Shown in pieces: positions 6,934-12,538 of a stretch of 12,538 nt of DNA (within the stretch, counting starts at the first letter, position 1; each line of letters starts with the position of its first letter). Both the position numbers and the translations under genes were made by a program. The stretch is from Rhodobiaceae bacterium (GTDB lineage Bacteria > Pseudomonadota > Alphaproteobacteria > Parvibaculales > Parvibaculaceae), in contig DAIEIL010000048.1 in NCBI GenBank assembly GCA_027352645.1, positions 1 through 12,538 of the forward strand, in the 5' to 3' direction. The notes below the pieces were generated by a model. The model did not search any database. It worked only from the letters and a program-made list of their open reading frames with translations, and was not told the origin of the DNA.

Positions 6934-9551
6934 GCGCGAAGCGTTCACGAGCCTCAAAACGGCTCCCGGAACAGCCTGACGAGAGGCGCGAGGATTTGAA
7001 CGGCCCCAATGCGCGCAAGGCGACGAAGGTAACGGAGACGGGGAAAGAAGCGCCCCGCCGCGCCGAAGGCCCGCGCCTGCCGCCGCGCGTCGAGCGGCGC
7101 ATCCGCGTTGCCCGTGCCATCCTCTTCTGGGAAGCGCTCTGGCCGGTCCTGTGGCCGCCGGCGGGCGTCGGCGGCGTCTTTCTGGTGCTTGCGCTCTTCG
7201 ACATGTTCGCGGGCCTGCCCCTGGGCATCCATTGGGCCATTCTCGCCGGTTTCGGCGGGCTCATGGCCTGGATGCTCTGGCGCGGCCTCATGGGCTTTCG
7301 CTGGCCGGACCGGGAAGCGGCGCTGCGCCATCTGGAGCAGGTTTCCGGCCTCACCCATCAGCCGCTCGGCGCCTACGAGGACGCGCCCGCGCCGGGCACG
7401 GGCGATGCCGCACTCTGGCGCGCTCATCAGCGCTGGGTGGCTGAGCGCATCCGCAAGCTCAAGCTCGGATTCGCCTCGCCCGGCCTTGCCTCGCATGACC
7501 CCTATGCGCTCCGTGCCGCCGTGGCGCTCCTCCTCGCCATCGCCTTTCTGGGCACCAGCGGCGGCCAGATGAAGCGCATCGCCGCAGCGCTGCTCCCCGG
7601 CCTCGGGGTGGAGAAGGCCTTTTCGGTCGAGGCCTGGATTACCCCGCCCGCCTATACCGGTCAGGCGCCAATCTATCTGGAAGATCAACAGCCGGCCGAT
7701 CACCAGGCGACGACGGAACGAAAGCTCGTCGTGCCGGAAAGCAGCGTGTTGTCGCTCCGCGTCCACGGACTGAAGAACGCCCCCTCGCTTGAAGCCGGAC
7801 AGGGCGACCGCGGCCGCCCCGAACCGCTGAGGCATATGGGCGGCACGAATTACACCATCGACACGAAGATCACGGCCTCGACGGAATTCGCCCTCACGCA
7901 GGGCGGCCGCATGATGCGCGGCTGGGAGATCGATGTCGTCGCCGACCGCAAGCCCCGGATCGCGCTCACCAAGCCGATCGAAAAGACGGCCACGGGCTCA
8001 TTGCGCTTCGCCTACAAGGTCGATGACGATTATGGCGTCACCTCCGCCGAGGCCCGCATTGCCCTCGTCCGGCCGCCTCGGCAGACGTCGGCGGCTGCGG
8101 CCAAGGCCGGCGCGAAGCCCGCGCAGTCCCGCGTGACGCCGCCTGCGATCAACCTGCCGATGCCGACGCTTCGCCCACGCGATGCGAACGGCGAAACCTA
8201 TATCGACCTCACGCCCCATCCCTGGGCGGGCCTGCCCGTCACCATCACGCTCGTGGCGAAGGACGATGCAGGCCAGGAAGGCACGGCGCTGCCCGTCGCG
8301 CTCGTGCTTCCTGCCCGCGAGTTCAAGAAGCCGCTTGCCGCCGCCATCGTCGAGCAACGCCGTGCGCTGGCGCTCGACCCGCAGGCGACGGCGCAGGTAG
8401 CCCGCGTACTCGACGACTTCACGGCGGATGCCAATCGCTATATCGACGACATGCGCGTCTATCTCGCGCTCCGCGCCGCCTATTGGCGCCTCGCCAGCGC
8501 CCAGCGCGACAGCGATCTCGCCGGCATCTACGATCTCCTCTGGGCCACCGCTCTCCACATCGAGGATGGAGAAGTCTCGCTGGCCGAAACCGATATGCGC
8601 CGCGCGCGCGACGCGCTGGCCGATGCGCTTTCCAAGGGCGCGTCGGGCGAGGAGCTCGACCGCCTGCTCGCCGAACTGAAGGACGCCTTCAACCGCTACA
8701 TGGAAGCGCTGGCGGCAAATGGCCAGATGCCCGGCGCGAACGACATGAAACGCTTCGCGCCGCAGGACGGACAGACCATCGACCGCTCCGACCTCGAAAA
8801 GATGCTGCGTTCGATCGAGGACATGACGAAGACCGGCGCACGCGATCAGGCGAAAGCCATGCTGCAGCAACTCCAGGCGATCATGGAGAACATGCGGACG
8901 CCGCAGAAGAATCCCGGCATGACGCCGCAGGAACAGGCGATGCAGCAGGGCGTCGACAAGATCGGCAAGCTCATCGACAAGCAGCGCGAGTTGATGGACC
9001 AGACCTTTCGCCAGGGCGCGCAAATGGGGTCGGGTGCCGAGGGCGCAAGCCCGGGCGGCCAGAAGGGCGGCAAGGCCTCGATGCATGACCTCAAGAAAGC
9101 GCAGGCTGCGCTACGCGAGGAACTCGCAAAGGCGATGCGCGAACTCGAACAGGCGGGCACGAAAGCGCCCTCCGCACTCGGCGACGCAGGCAATTCGATG
9201 AAGAGCGCCGAAGAGCGCCTCAACGACCAGCGCAGCGATCGCGCCACTGCGGCGCAGGGCAAGGCCATCGCAGAAATGCGCGAAGGCGCGCAAGGCCTCG
9301 CCGATCAGATGATGAAGAGCATGGCAGGCCGCAGCGGCAGCGCCGGGGGCGGCCAGGGCAGCGCGCCCGATCCCTTCGGCCGCTCGTCCTCCAACGGAAA
9401 CACCACGGCCGGGTCTGAAGTCGCCGTGCCGGACAAGATCAACACCCAGCGCGCGCGCAAGATCATTGAGGAACTGCGCCGCCGCGCCGGTGAACTCGGC
9501 CGCCCGAAGAGCGAGCTCGACTATCTGGACCGGCTGTTGAAGCGCTTCTGA
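6912..9551 (+). CDS. DUF4175 / TIGR02302 family large membrane protein, function unknown
   Basis: An 879-residue protein recognisable as the alphaproteobacterial TIGR02302/DUF4175 family. A disordered basic N-terminus (1-65) precedes two closely spaced membrane segments (about 74-100 and 105-125) and a third at about 198-216. The long C-terminal part should lie on one side of the membrane. It begins with VEAWITPPAYTG (239-250), typical of the family, then beta-rich sequence (to about 480), helical sequence, a Gln/Met-rich coiled-coil-like stretch (about 620-705), two Gly/Ser-rich linkers (about 704-722 and 807-837), and the conserved tail with QRARKIIEELRRR and ELDYLDRLLKRF. Function is not known. 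The ATG at 6912 overlaps lysA by 22 bases and lacks a clear ribosome-binding site; an in-frame TTG at 6996 behind GGCGCGAGG is an alternative losing 28 residues. Confidence 0.85.
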   Translation: MARRTSLGAKRSRASKRLPEQPDERREDLNGPNARKATKVTETGKEAPRRAEGPRLPPRVERRIRVARAILFWEALWPVLWPPAGVGGVFLVLALFDMFAGLPLGIHWAILAGFGGLMAWMLWRGLMGFRWPDREAALRHLEQVSGLTHQPLGAYEDAPAPGTGDAALWRAHQRWVAERIRKLKLGFASPGLASHDPYALRAAVALLLAIAFLGTSGGQMKRIAAALLPGLGVEKAFSVEAWITPPAYTGQAPIYLEDQQPADHQATTERKLVVPESSVLSLRVHGLKNAPSLEAGQGDRGRPEPLRHMGGTNYTIDTKITASTEFALTQGGRMMRGWEIDVVADRKPRIALTKPIEKTATGSLRFAYKVDDDYGVTSAEARIALVRPPRQTSAAAAKAGAKPAQSRVTPPAINLPMPTLRPRDANGETYIDLTPHPWAGLPVTITLVAKDDAGQEGTALPVALVLPAREFKKPLAAAIVEQRRALALDPQATAQVARVLDDFTADANRYIDDMRVYLALRAAYWRLASAQRDSDLAGIYDLLWATALHIEDGEVSLAETDMRRARDALADALSKGASGEELDRLLAELKDAFNRYMEALAANGQMPGANDMKRFAPQDGQTIDRSDLEKMLRSIEDMTKTGARDQAKAMLQQLQAIMENMRTPQKNPGMTPQEQAMQQGVDKIGKLIDKQRELMDQTFRQGAQMGSGAEGASPGGQKGGKASMHDLKKAQAALREELAKAMRELEQAGTKAPSALGDAGNSMKSAEERLNDQRSDRATAAQGKAIAEMREGAQGLADQMMKSMAGRSGSAGGGQGSAPDPFGRSSSNGNTTAGSEVAVPDKINTQRARKIIEELRRRAGELGRPKSELDYLDRLLKRF

Positions 9552-9560
9552 GCCCTTCCT

Positions 9561-9938
9561 CTATTCCTTGTCCAGAACCGTCTGCACACGCATGACCAGC
9601 TCATCCAGTGTGAAGGGCTTCAGCAGAATGTCGTCGATGATCGCCTCGAGGCCATAGGCGCGTTCGCGCTGGTCGGAATAGCCGGTCATCAGCATGATCG
9701 GCATGTCGGGCGCATCGCGGGAGGCGGAAAGGGCGAGCGAAATACCGTCCATGACCGGCATCAGAATGTCTGTGAGCAGCAGATCATGCGCCCTGCCCGC
9801 TTCCCTTGCACGGGCCAGTGCCGTCAGCGCCTCGCTGCCATCGCCAACCGCCTCGACCTCATGGCCGACGCCCGAAAGCGCGCGCGTGATGAATGCGCGC
9901 ACGCTGGGCTCGTCCTCGGCGATCAGGATGCGCGCCAT
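9561..9938 (-). CDS. Single-domain response regulator (CpdR-like receiver)
   Basis: A 125-residue stand-alone receiver domain with no output domain. All phosphorylation residues are present: acidic Glu8 and Asp9, phospho-acceptor Asp57 in LLTDILMP, Thr85 in LMTGYSD, and Lys107 in LLKPF. The opening MARILIAEDE and the LLTDI-MP-MDGI block resemble alphaproteobacterial CpdR, whose unphosphorylated form promotes ClpXP degradation of cell-cycle substrates. The segment after Thr85 (GYSDQRERAYGLEAIIDD) does not look like the CpdR GFAAV region, so I do not call it cpdR. No histidine kinase or phosphotransferase is in the window. The ATG follows hpt by 7 bases and has GAAGG upstream, so it is probably co-transcribed with hpt. 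It is convergent with the DUF4175 gene, 9 bases between stops, with no visible terminator. Confidence 0.88.
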   Translation of the reverse strand: MARILIAEDEPSVRAFITRALSGVGHEVEAVGDGSEALTALARAREAGRAHDLLLTDILMPVMDGISLALSASRDAPDMPIMLMTGYSDQRERAYGLEAIIDDILLKPFTLDELVMRVQTVLDKE

Positions 9939-9945
9939 ACCGCCT

Positions 9946-10491
9946 TCACCCCTCTACAACGCCGACGAACGGCAATTGTCGATAGGCATGGGCGACATCC
10001 ATGCCATAGCCGACGACAAAACGGTCGGCGCACTTGAAGCCCGTGAAATCGGCTTTCATCTGAACCGCGAGCTTGCCGGGCTTGTCCAGCAGCACGCAGG
10101 TTTTCACCGAGCGAGCGCGCCGCGCCATCATCAGATCCTTGGCGAAGGCGAGCGTGCGCCCCGATTCCAGAATATCGTCGACGATGAGCACATCGCGTCC
10201 TTCGATCACGGCTTCCGTGTCGCGGATGATCTTCACCTCGCCCAGCGACTGCGTTCCCTTGCCGTAGCTCGACAGGCTGATGAAGTCCATGTCGGGCTCG
10301 GAGCCTTCCTCATGGAGCGCGCGCAGCAGATCAGCGGCGAAGATGAAACTGCCCTTGAGGATCGGAATGACAAGCAGGTCCTTGCCCATGACGGCGACGA
10401 TTTCCGTCGCCAGTTCCCGAACGCGGGCGGCGATTTCGTCTGCCGTAAACATTACCGATATCTGCGCGCCTTGCGCGACGAGCTTGCTCAT
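9946..10491 (-). CDS. hpt: Hypoxanthine(-guanine) phosphoribosyltransferase
   Basis: A purine-salvage enzyme of 181 residues that transfers phosphoribose from PRPP to hypoxanthine and/or guanine to give IMP or GMP; cytoplasmic. Visible motifs are PILKGSFIFAADL (loop I, Lys46-Gly47), the mobile loop LSSYGKGTQS (73-82), the PRPP-binding signature VLIVDDILESGRT (101-113), LLDKPGK, and the purine-binding tail FVVGYGMDVAHAYRQLPFVGVV (split across 159-179). I chose the ATG at 10491 because MSKLVAQGAQISVMFTADEI gives the family's normal N-terminus; a GTG at 10542 would add 17 unconserved, Arg-rich residues. The ribosome-binding site is weak (CGGA close to the ATG). It lies 110 bases after the zinc-ribbon gene and 7 bases before the response-regulator gene on the same strand. 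Base preference (Hpt or Gpt-like) is not decided by sequence alone. Confidence 0.95.
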   Translation of the reverse strand: MSKLVAQGAQISVMFTADEIAARVRELATEIVAVMGKDLLVIPILKGSFIFAADLLRALHEEGSEPDMDFISLSSYGKGTQSLGEVKIIRDTEAVIEGRDVLIVDDILESGRTLAFAKDLMMARRARSVKTCVLLDKPGKLAVQMKADFTGFKCADRFVVGYGMDVAHAYRQLPFVGVVEG

Positions 10492-10601
10492 GATCCGTGA
10501 TCGCCTGTGCCTGATTGCCTGTCTACCTGCGGCCAAGGGCACAAATTGACGGCGCGACGGCCCGAAGTCCAGCCCGTTTGCAATCTCGATTGACCGGATG
10601 G

Positions 10602-11483
10602 TCAGGGGGCGGGTGTCGTCGGCGGGCTCGCGGGTTCGCTCTCCTCGCCCTTCAGCACGAAGCGAAGTTCGAGATCGCGCACATCGACCGGCGGGCTCGA
10701 AAGCCGCGTCACGAAAGGCACGGCCTGCTTCGGATCGAGCTCCGCCTCGCTGAGCGCGAAGGTCCAGTGATAGAGCTCATGCTGCTTGGCATCGAGAAGG
10801 CCGACGCGAAGGCGCGGCACGGCGCGCCGCTCGTCGCCGATATTGACGACCTTGCCCTTGACGGCCAGCACCGGCAAACCGTTCTCGGTCTGGCGTTCGT
10901 AACCCACCTCGCGGAACTCGAAACCGCGCAGATTGACCGGCTTGTCGACCGCGCCATAGATCTTCGTCGTCGCGGGCCAGTAGGCGGCAATGTCCTTGCG
11001 ATAGTGCCAGACGCCAAAAAGCGTCGTCCCGACAAAAGCAATGAGCAGCACCCAGCCGATGGCGGAGAGCACACGCCCCCGCCGCGACGAGGCCGCGCGA
11101 TAGACGAAGTTGCGAAGCTTGCCGCCGTTGCCGAGCTGCGATTCGCCGGGCTCTGCGGACGCCGCCCTATCGGCAAAGCCAATGTCGATGTCTTCGTCCG
11201 GCGCGGCAGCCGCTTCTACAGGTGACGGCTTCCTGAAAATGGGCGTCGCCGGCGCCTCGAAGGGGATGATGGGTTCCGGTGCCGAAACAACTTCATGCAC
11301 TGTCTCGGGTTCAGGCTGCGGCGCGGGAGCGGCAGGCTCCTCGCCCTTGCGCGGGAGGTCGGTCGGCGGGGCCTGATGCCAGCTATGGCCGCATTTGGCG
11401 CAACGCACCTTCCGCCCTGACGGCGCGAAGGAGGCCGCGTCCACCGGGTAGCGGGCCGAACATGCTGGACAGGTAATGATCAT
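10602..11483 (-). CDS. MJ0042 zinc-ribbon / DUF3426 membrane protein, ZitP-like
   Basis: A 293-residue single-pass membrane protein. The N-terminus is an MJ0042-type zinc ribbon with two CxxC knuckles, Cys5/Cys8 (TCPAC) and Cys28/Cys31 (RCAKCGHSW). A long acidic, Pro/Ala-rich disordered linker follows (about 38-120), then one membrane segment (about 138-160) and a C-terminal DUF3426 domain (about 165-280, with VKGKVVNIGDERR). Caulobacter ZitP, a bipolar regulator that binds PopZ through its zinc ribbon and affects pilus biogenesis, has this architecture; Arg24, Arg27 and Trp35 fall at positions I recall being important there. Orthology is inference. The ATG at 11483 (MIITCPAC) is chosen over an upstream ATG at 11561 that adds 26 unconserved residues. 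It is divergent from ftsE with a shared CtrA-type box, and may be transcribed with hpt and the response regulator. Confidence 0.85.
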   Translation of the reverse strand: MIITCPACSARYPVDAASFAPSGRKVRCAKCGHSWHQAPPTDLPRKGEEPAAPAPQPEPETVHEVVSAPEPIIPFEAPATPIFRKPSPVEAAAAPDEDIDIGFADRAASAEPGESQLGNGGKLRNFVYRAASSRRGRVLSAIGWVLLIAFVGTTLFGVWHYRKDIAAYWPATTKIYGAVDKPVNLRGFEFREVGYERQTENGLPVLAVKGKVVNIGDERRAVPRLRVGLLDAKQHELYHWTFALSEAELDPKQAVPFVTRLSSPPVDVRDLELRFVLKGEESEPASPPTTPAP

Positions 11484-11585
11484 CAGGTTGATTGCCGAAA
11501 CCGAAATGCCCAAGCGGGCGGACAGGAGGACGGGACGCTTCGCGCGACGCCTGTTCGCCACAGCCTATTGAAAGCCGGACCATGG

Positions 11586-11600
11586 TTAAAGTCCGGTTAA
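11586..11600. promoter_or_regulatory. CtrA-type binding box between the zinc-ribbon gene and ftsE
   Basis: TTAA-AGTCCGG-TTAA is an exact match to the CtrA consensus TTAA-N7-TTAA. It lies in the only sizeable intergenic region, 85 bases before the ftsE ATG and 102 bases before the zinc-ribbon ATG on the other strand. Each half is part of a GGTTAA direct repeat at 11-base spacing (11584-11589 and 11595-11600), placing both halves on one DNA face. No confident -10 element was identified for either gene. CtrA itself is not in the window. Confidence 0.65.
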
Positions 11601-11685
11601 GTGCCATAACGAAAGCGTGTCGCATCGCGGTACATTTTCGCGAGGGGCCCGCGCACCCGGCCGCTTCCATGTTACCTTGCGAGCC

Positions 11686-12345
11686 ATGATTCGCTTCGAG
11701 AATGTGGGCATGCGCTACGGCATGGGGCCGGAGATCCTGCGCGATGTGAGCTTTCACCTCGCGCCGGGCTCGCTCCACTTTTTGACCGGCCCCTCGGGCG
11801 CGGGCAAAACCTCGCTTCTCAAGCTCATGTTCCTCGCCTCGCGCCCCTCGCGCGGACTCATCACCATGTTCGGCCGCGATATCGCGACCCTGCCCCACGC
11901 GGAACTGCCGGACCTGCGCCGCCGCGTCGGCGTCGTCTTTCAGGAATTCCGCCTTCTCGACCATCTCACGACCTATGAGAACGTCGCCCTGCCGTTGAAG
12001 ATTCAAGGAAGGCCGGAGGAAAGCTACCGCGCCGATGTGAAGGAACTGCTGGCCTGGGTGGGACTTGGCGAGCGGATGACAGCCAAACCGCCGACGCTTT
12101 CGGGCGGCGAGAAGCAGCGCGCCGCCATCGCCCGCGCCGTCGTCGCGCAACCGGACGTGCTGCTCGCCGACGAGCCGACCGGCAATGTGGACCCCGAAAT
12201 GGGCAAGCGGCTGCTCCGCCTCTTCATCGAGCTCAATCGGCTCGGCACCTCCGTCCTCATCGCCACCCATGACCACGCGCTGGTCGAGGCGGCGGGCGCA
12301 CCGGAACTCATGCTCAATAGCGGGAGGCTGACCGTCCGTGGCTGA
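11686..12345 (+). CDS. ftsE: Cell division ATP-binding protein FtsE
   Basis: The 219-residue ATPase of the FtsEX complex, an ABC-transporter-like module at the division site that uses ATP to control peptidoglycan hydrolases rather than to move a substrate. All ABC elements are present: Walker A GPSGAGKT (35-42), Q-loop Gln86 (VFQEFRLL), signature LSGGE (138-142), Walker B VLLADEP with catalytic Glu163, D-loop GNVD, and H-loop His195 (ATHD). EFRLLDHLTTYENVALPL is typical FtsE. I chose the ATG at 11686 because MIRFENVGMRYG matches the family start; an upstream ATG at 11617 would add 23 residues over the regulatory region. The ribosome-binding site is poor. The ftsX start overlaps the end by 8 bases. 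A CtrA-type box lies upstream. Confidence 0.96.
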   Translation: MIRFENVGMRYGMGPEILRDVSFHLAPGSLHFLTGPSGAGKTSLLKLMFLASRPSRGLITMFGRDIATLPHAELPDLRRRVGVVFQEFRLLDHLTTYENVALPLKIQGRPEESYRADVKELLAWVGLGERMTAKPPTLSGGEKQRAAIARAVVAQPDVLLADEPTGNVDPEMGKRLLRLFIELNRLGTSVLIATHDHALVEAAGAPELMLNSGRLTVRG

Positions 12346-12538
12346 TCCCCGCTCCAAAACCCGCCCCGCTACGGCCAAAGAGACCGCGAAGGCGCAAGCG
12401 CATCATGAACGCCGCAGCCTCGGCGGCCGGATCAGGGCCATCATGGTCGAGACGCGCAGCGTCATGCCGGCCGCCGACGGCGCCGGGCTTTCGCTGATCC
12501 TCGTCATCGCCGCGATGTGCTTTCTCGCAAGCCTCGCG
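12338..12538 (+). CDS. ftsX: Cell division protein FtsX (3' partial, N-terminal 67 codons)
   Basis: Only the start is in view: a GTG codon overlapping the last 8 bases of ftsE, with GGGAGG (12322-12327) 10 bases upstream. The frame stays open to the window end. It encodes a basic, probably cytoplasmic tail of about 50 residues (MADPRSKTRPATAKE, then HHERRSLGGRIRAIM and MPAADGAG) followed by a hydrophobic stretch (LSLILVIAAMCFLASLA) that would be the first of the four FtsX membrane segments. FtsX is the membrane partner of FtsE and carries the periplasmic loop that signals to cell-wall hydrolases or their activators. The call rests mostly on position after ftsE and on this layout, since the conserved core lies beyond the window. 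Confidence 0.87.
   Translation, partial: MADPRSKTRPATAKETAKAQAHHERRSLGGRIRAIMVETRSVMPAADGAGLSLILVIAAMCFLASLA

Noticed and set aside
9694..10500. Plus-strand open frame of 268 residues across the response regulator and hpt
   Set aside because: Both minus-strand genes have full catalytic motifs; the plus frame has no recognisable domain and spans both.
10591..10604. TGACC-GGAT-GGTCA hairpin at the end of the zinc-ribbon gene as a terminator
   Set aside because: The stem is only 5 bp, overlaps the stop codon and lacks a T-run in the direction of transcription.
11575..11596. CCGGAC/GTCCGG inverted repeat overlapping the CtrA-type box
   Set aside because: The 6-bp arms with a 10-base loop are plausible by chance in GC-rich DNA; the TTAA-N7-TTAA motif explains the region better.
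11617..11685. N-terminal extension of FtsE by 23 residues
   Set aside because: The extension is unconserved in character and FtsE proteins begin at the MIRF-type start used at 11686.
11688..11692. GATTC (GANTC, CcrM methylation site) at the ftsE start
   Set aside because: GANTC sites are expected about every few hundred bases at this composition, and this one is fixed by the first codons, so it carries little weight.
11383..12378. Minus-strand open frame of 331 residues opposite ftsE and the intergenic region
   Set aside because: It is a shadow of ftsE, whose ABC motifs are all intact, and has no family resemblance.

Overview
The window is chromosomal DNA from a GC-rich alphaproteobacterium, most likely of the Hyphomicrobiales (Rhizobiales) type and possibly near Parvibaculum; that placement is inference. 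The grounds are the gene families (PAS_5, DUF4175/TIGR02302, MJ0042 zinc ribbon plus DUF3426), a perfect CtrA-type box, and an etfB-etfA-hbd block followed by tlpA divergent from argH-lptM-lysA. Genes are densely packed. I see no mobile element, tRNA, rRNA, CRISPR array, phage gene or sign of recent transfer. The longest gap between genes is about 200 bases.

Layout. (1) 1-1699: the end of etfB and all of etfA, translationally coupled and closed by a strong intrinsic terminator; they encode the electron-transfer flavoprotein. (2) 1761-2645: a 3-hydroxybutyryl-CoA dehydrogenase gene. With ETF it forms a fatty-acid / C4-acyl-CoA oxidation group. (3) 2749-3264: a small single-domain PAS_5 protein of unknown role. 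(4) 3284-3916 on the minus strand: a membrane-anchored TlpA-type thioredoxin-like protein, divergent from the next group. (5) 3980-9551: argH, an LptM-like lipoprotein, lysA, and a large DUF4175 membrane protein, tightly spaced and probably one transcript. (6) 9561-11483 on the minus strand: in transcription order, a ZitP-like zinc-ribbon/DUF3426 membrane protein, hpt (purine salvage) and a single-domain response regulator. (7) 11686-12538: ftsE and the start of ftsX, the divisome ABC transporter-like pair, divergent from (6).

Most of this is conserved housekeeping. The part most worth a second look is the right end. The region between the zinc-ribbon gene and ftsE carries a perfect TTAA-N7-TTAA motif, the binding consensus of the cell-cycle regulator CtrA, placed almost midway between the two start codons. 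It could co-regulate a polar-protein homologue (and perhaps the hpt and response-regulator genes behind it) with the ftsEX division genes. Secondary points are the DUF4175 protein of unknown function in the lysA operon, two extra cysteines in the LptM-like lipoprotein, and an 11-bp perfect hairpin inside the dehydrogenase gene. I found no evidence for a wholly new defence, mobile or biosynthetic system.
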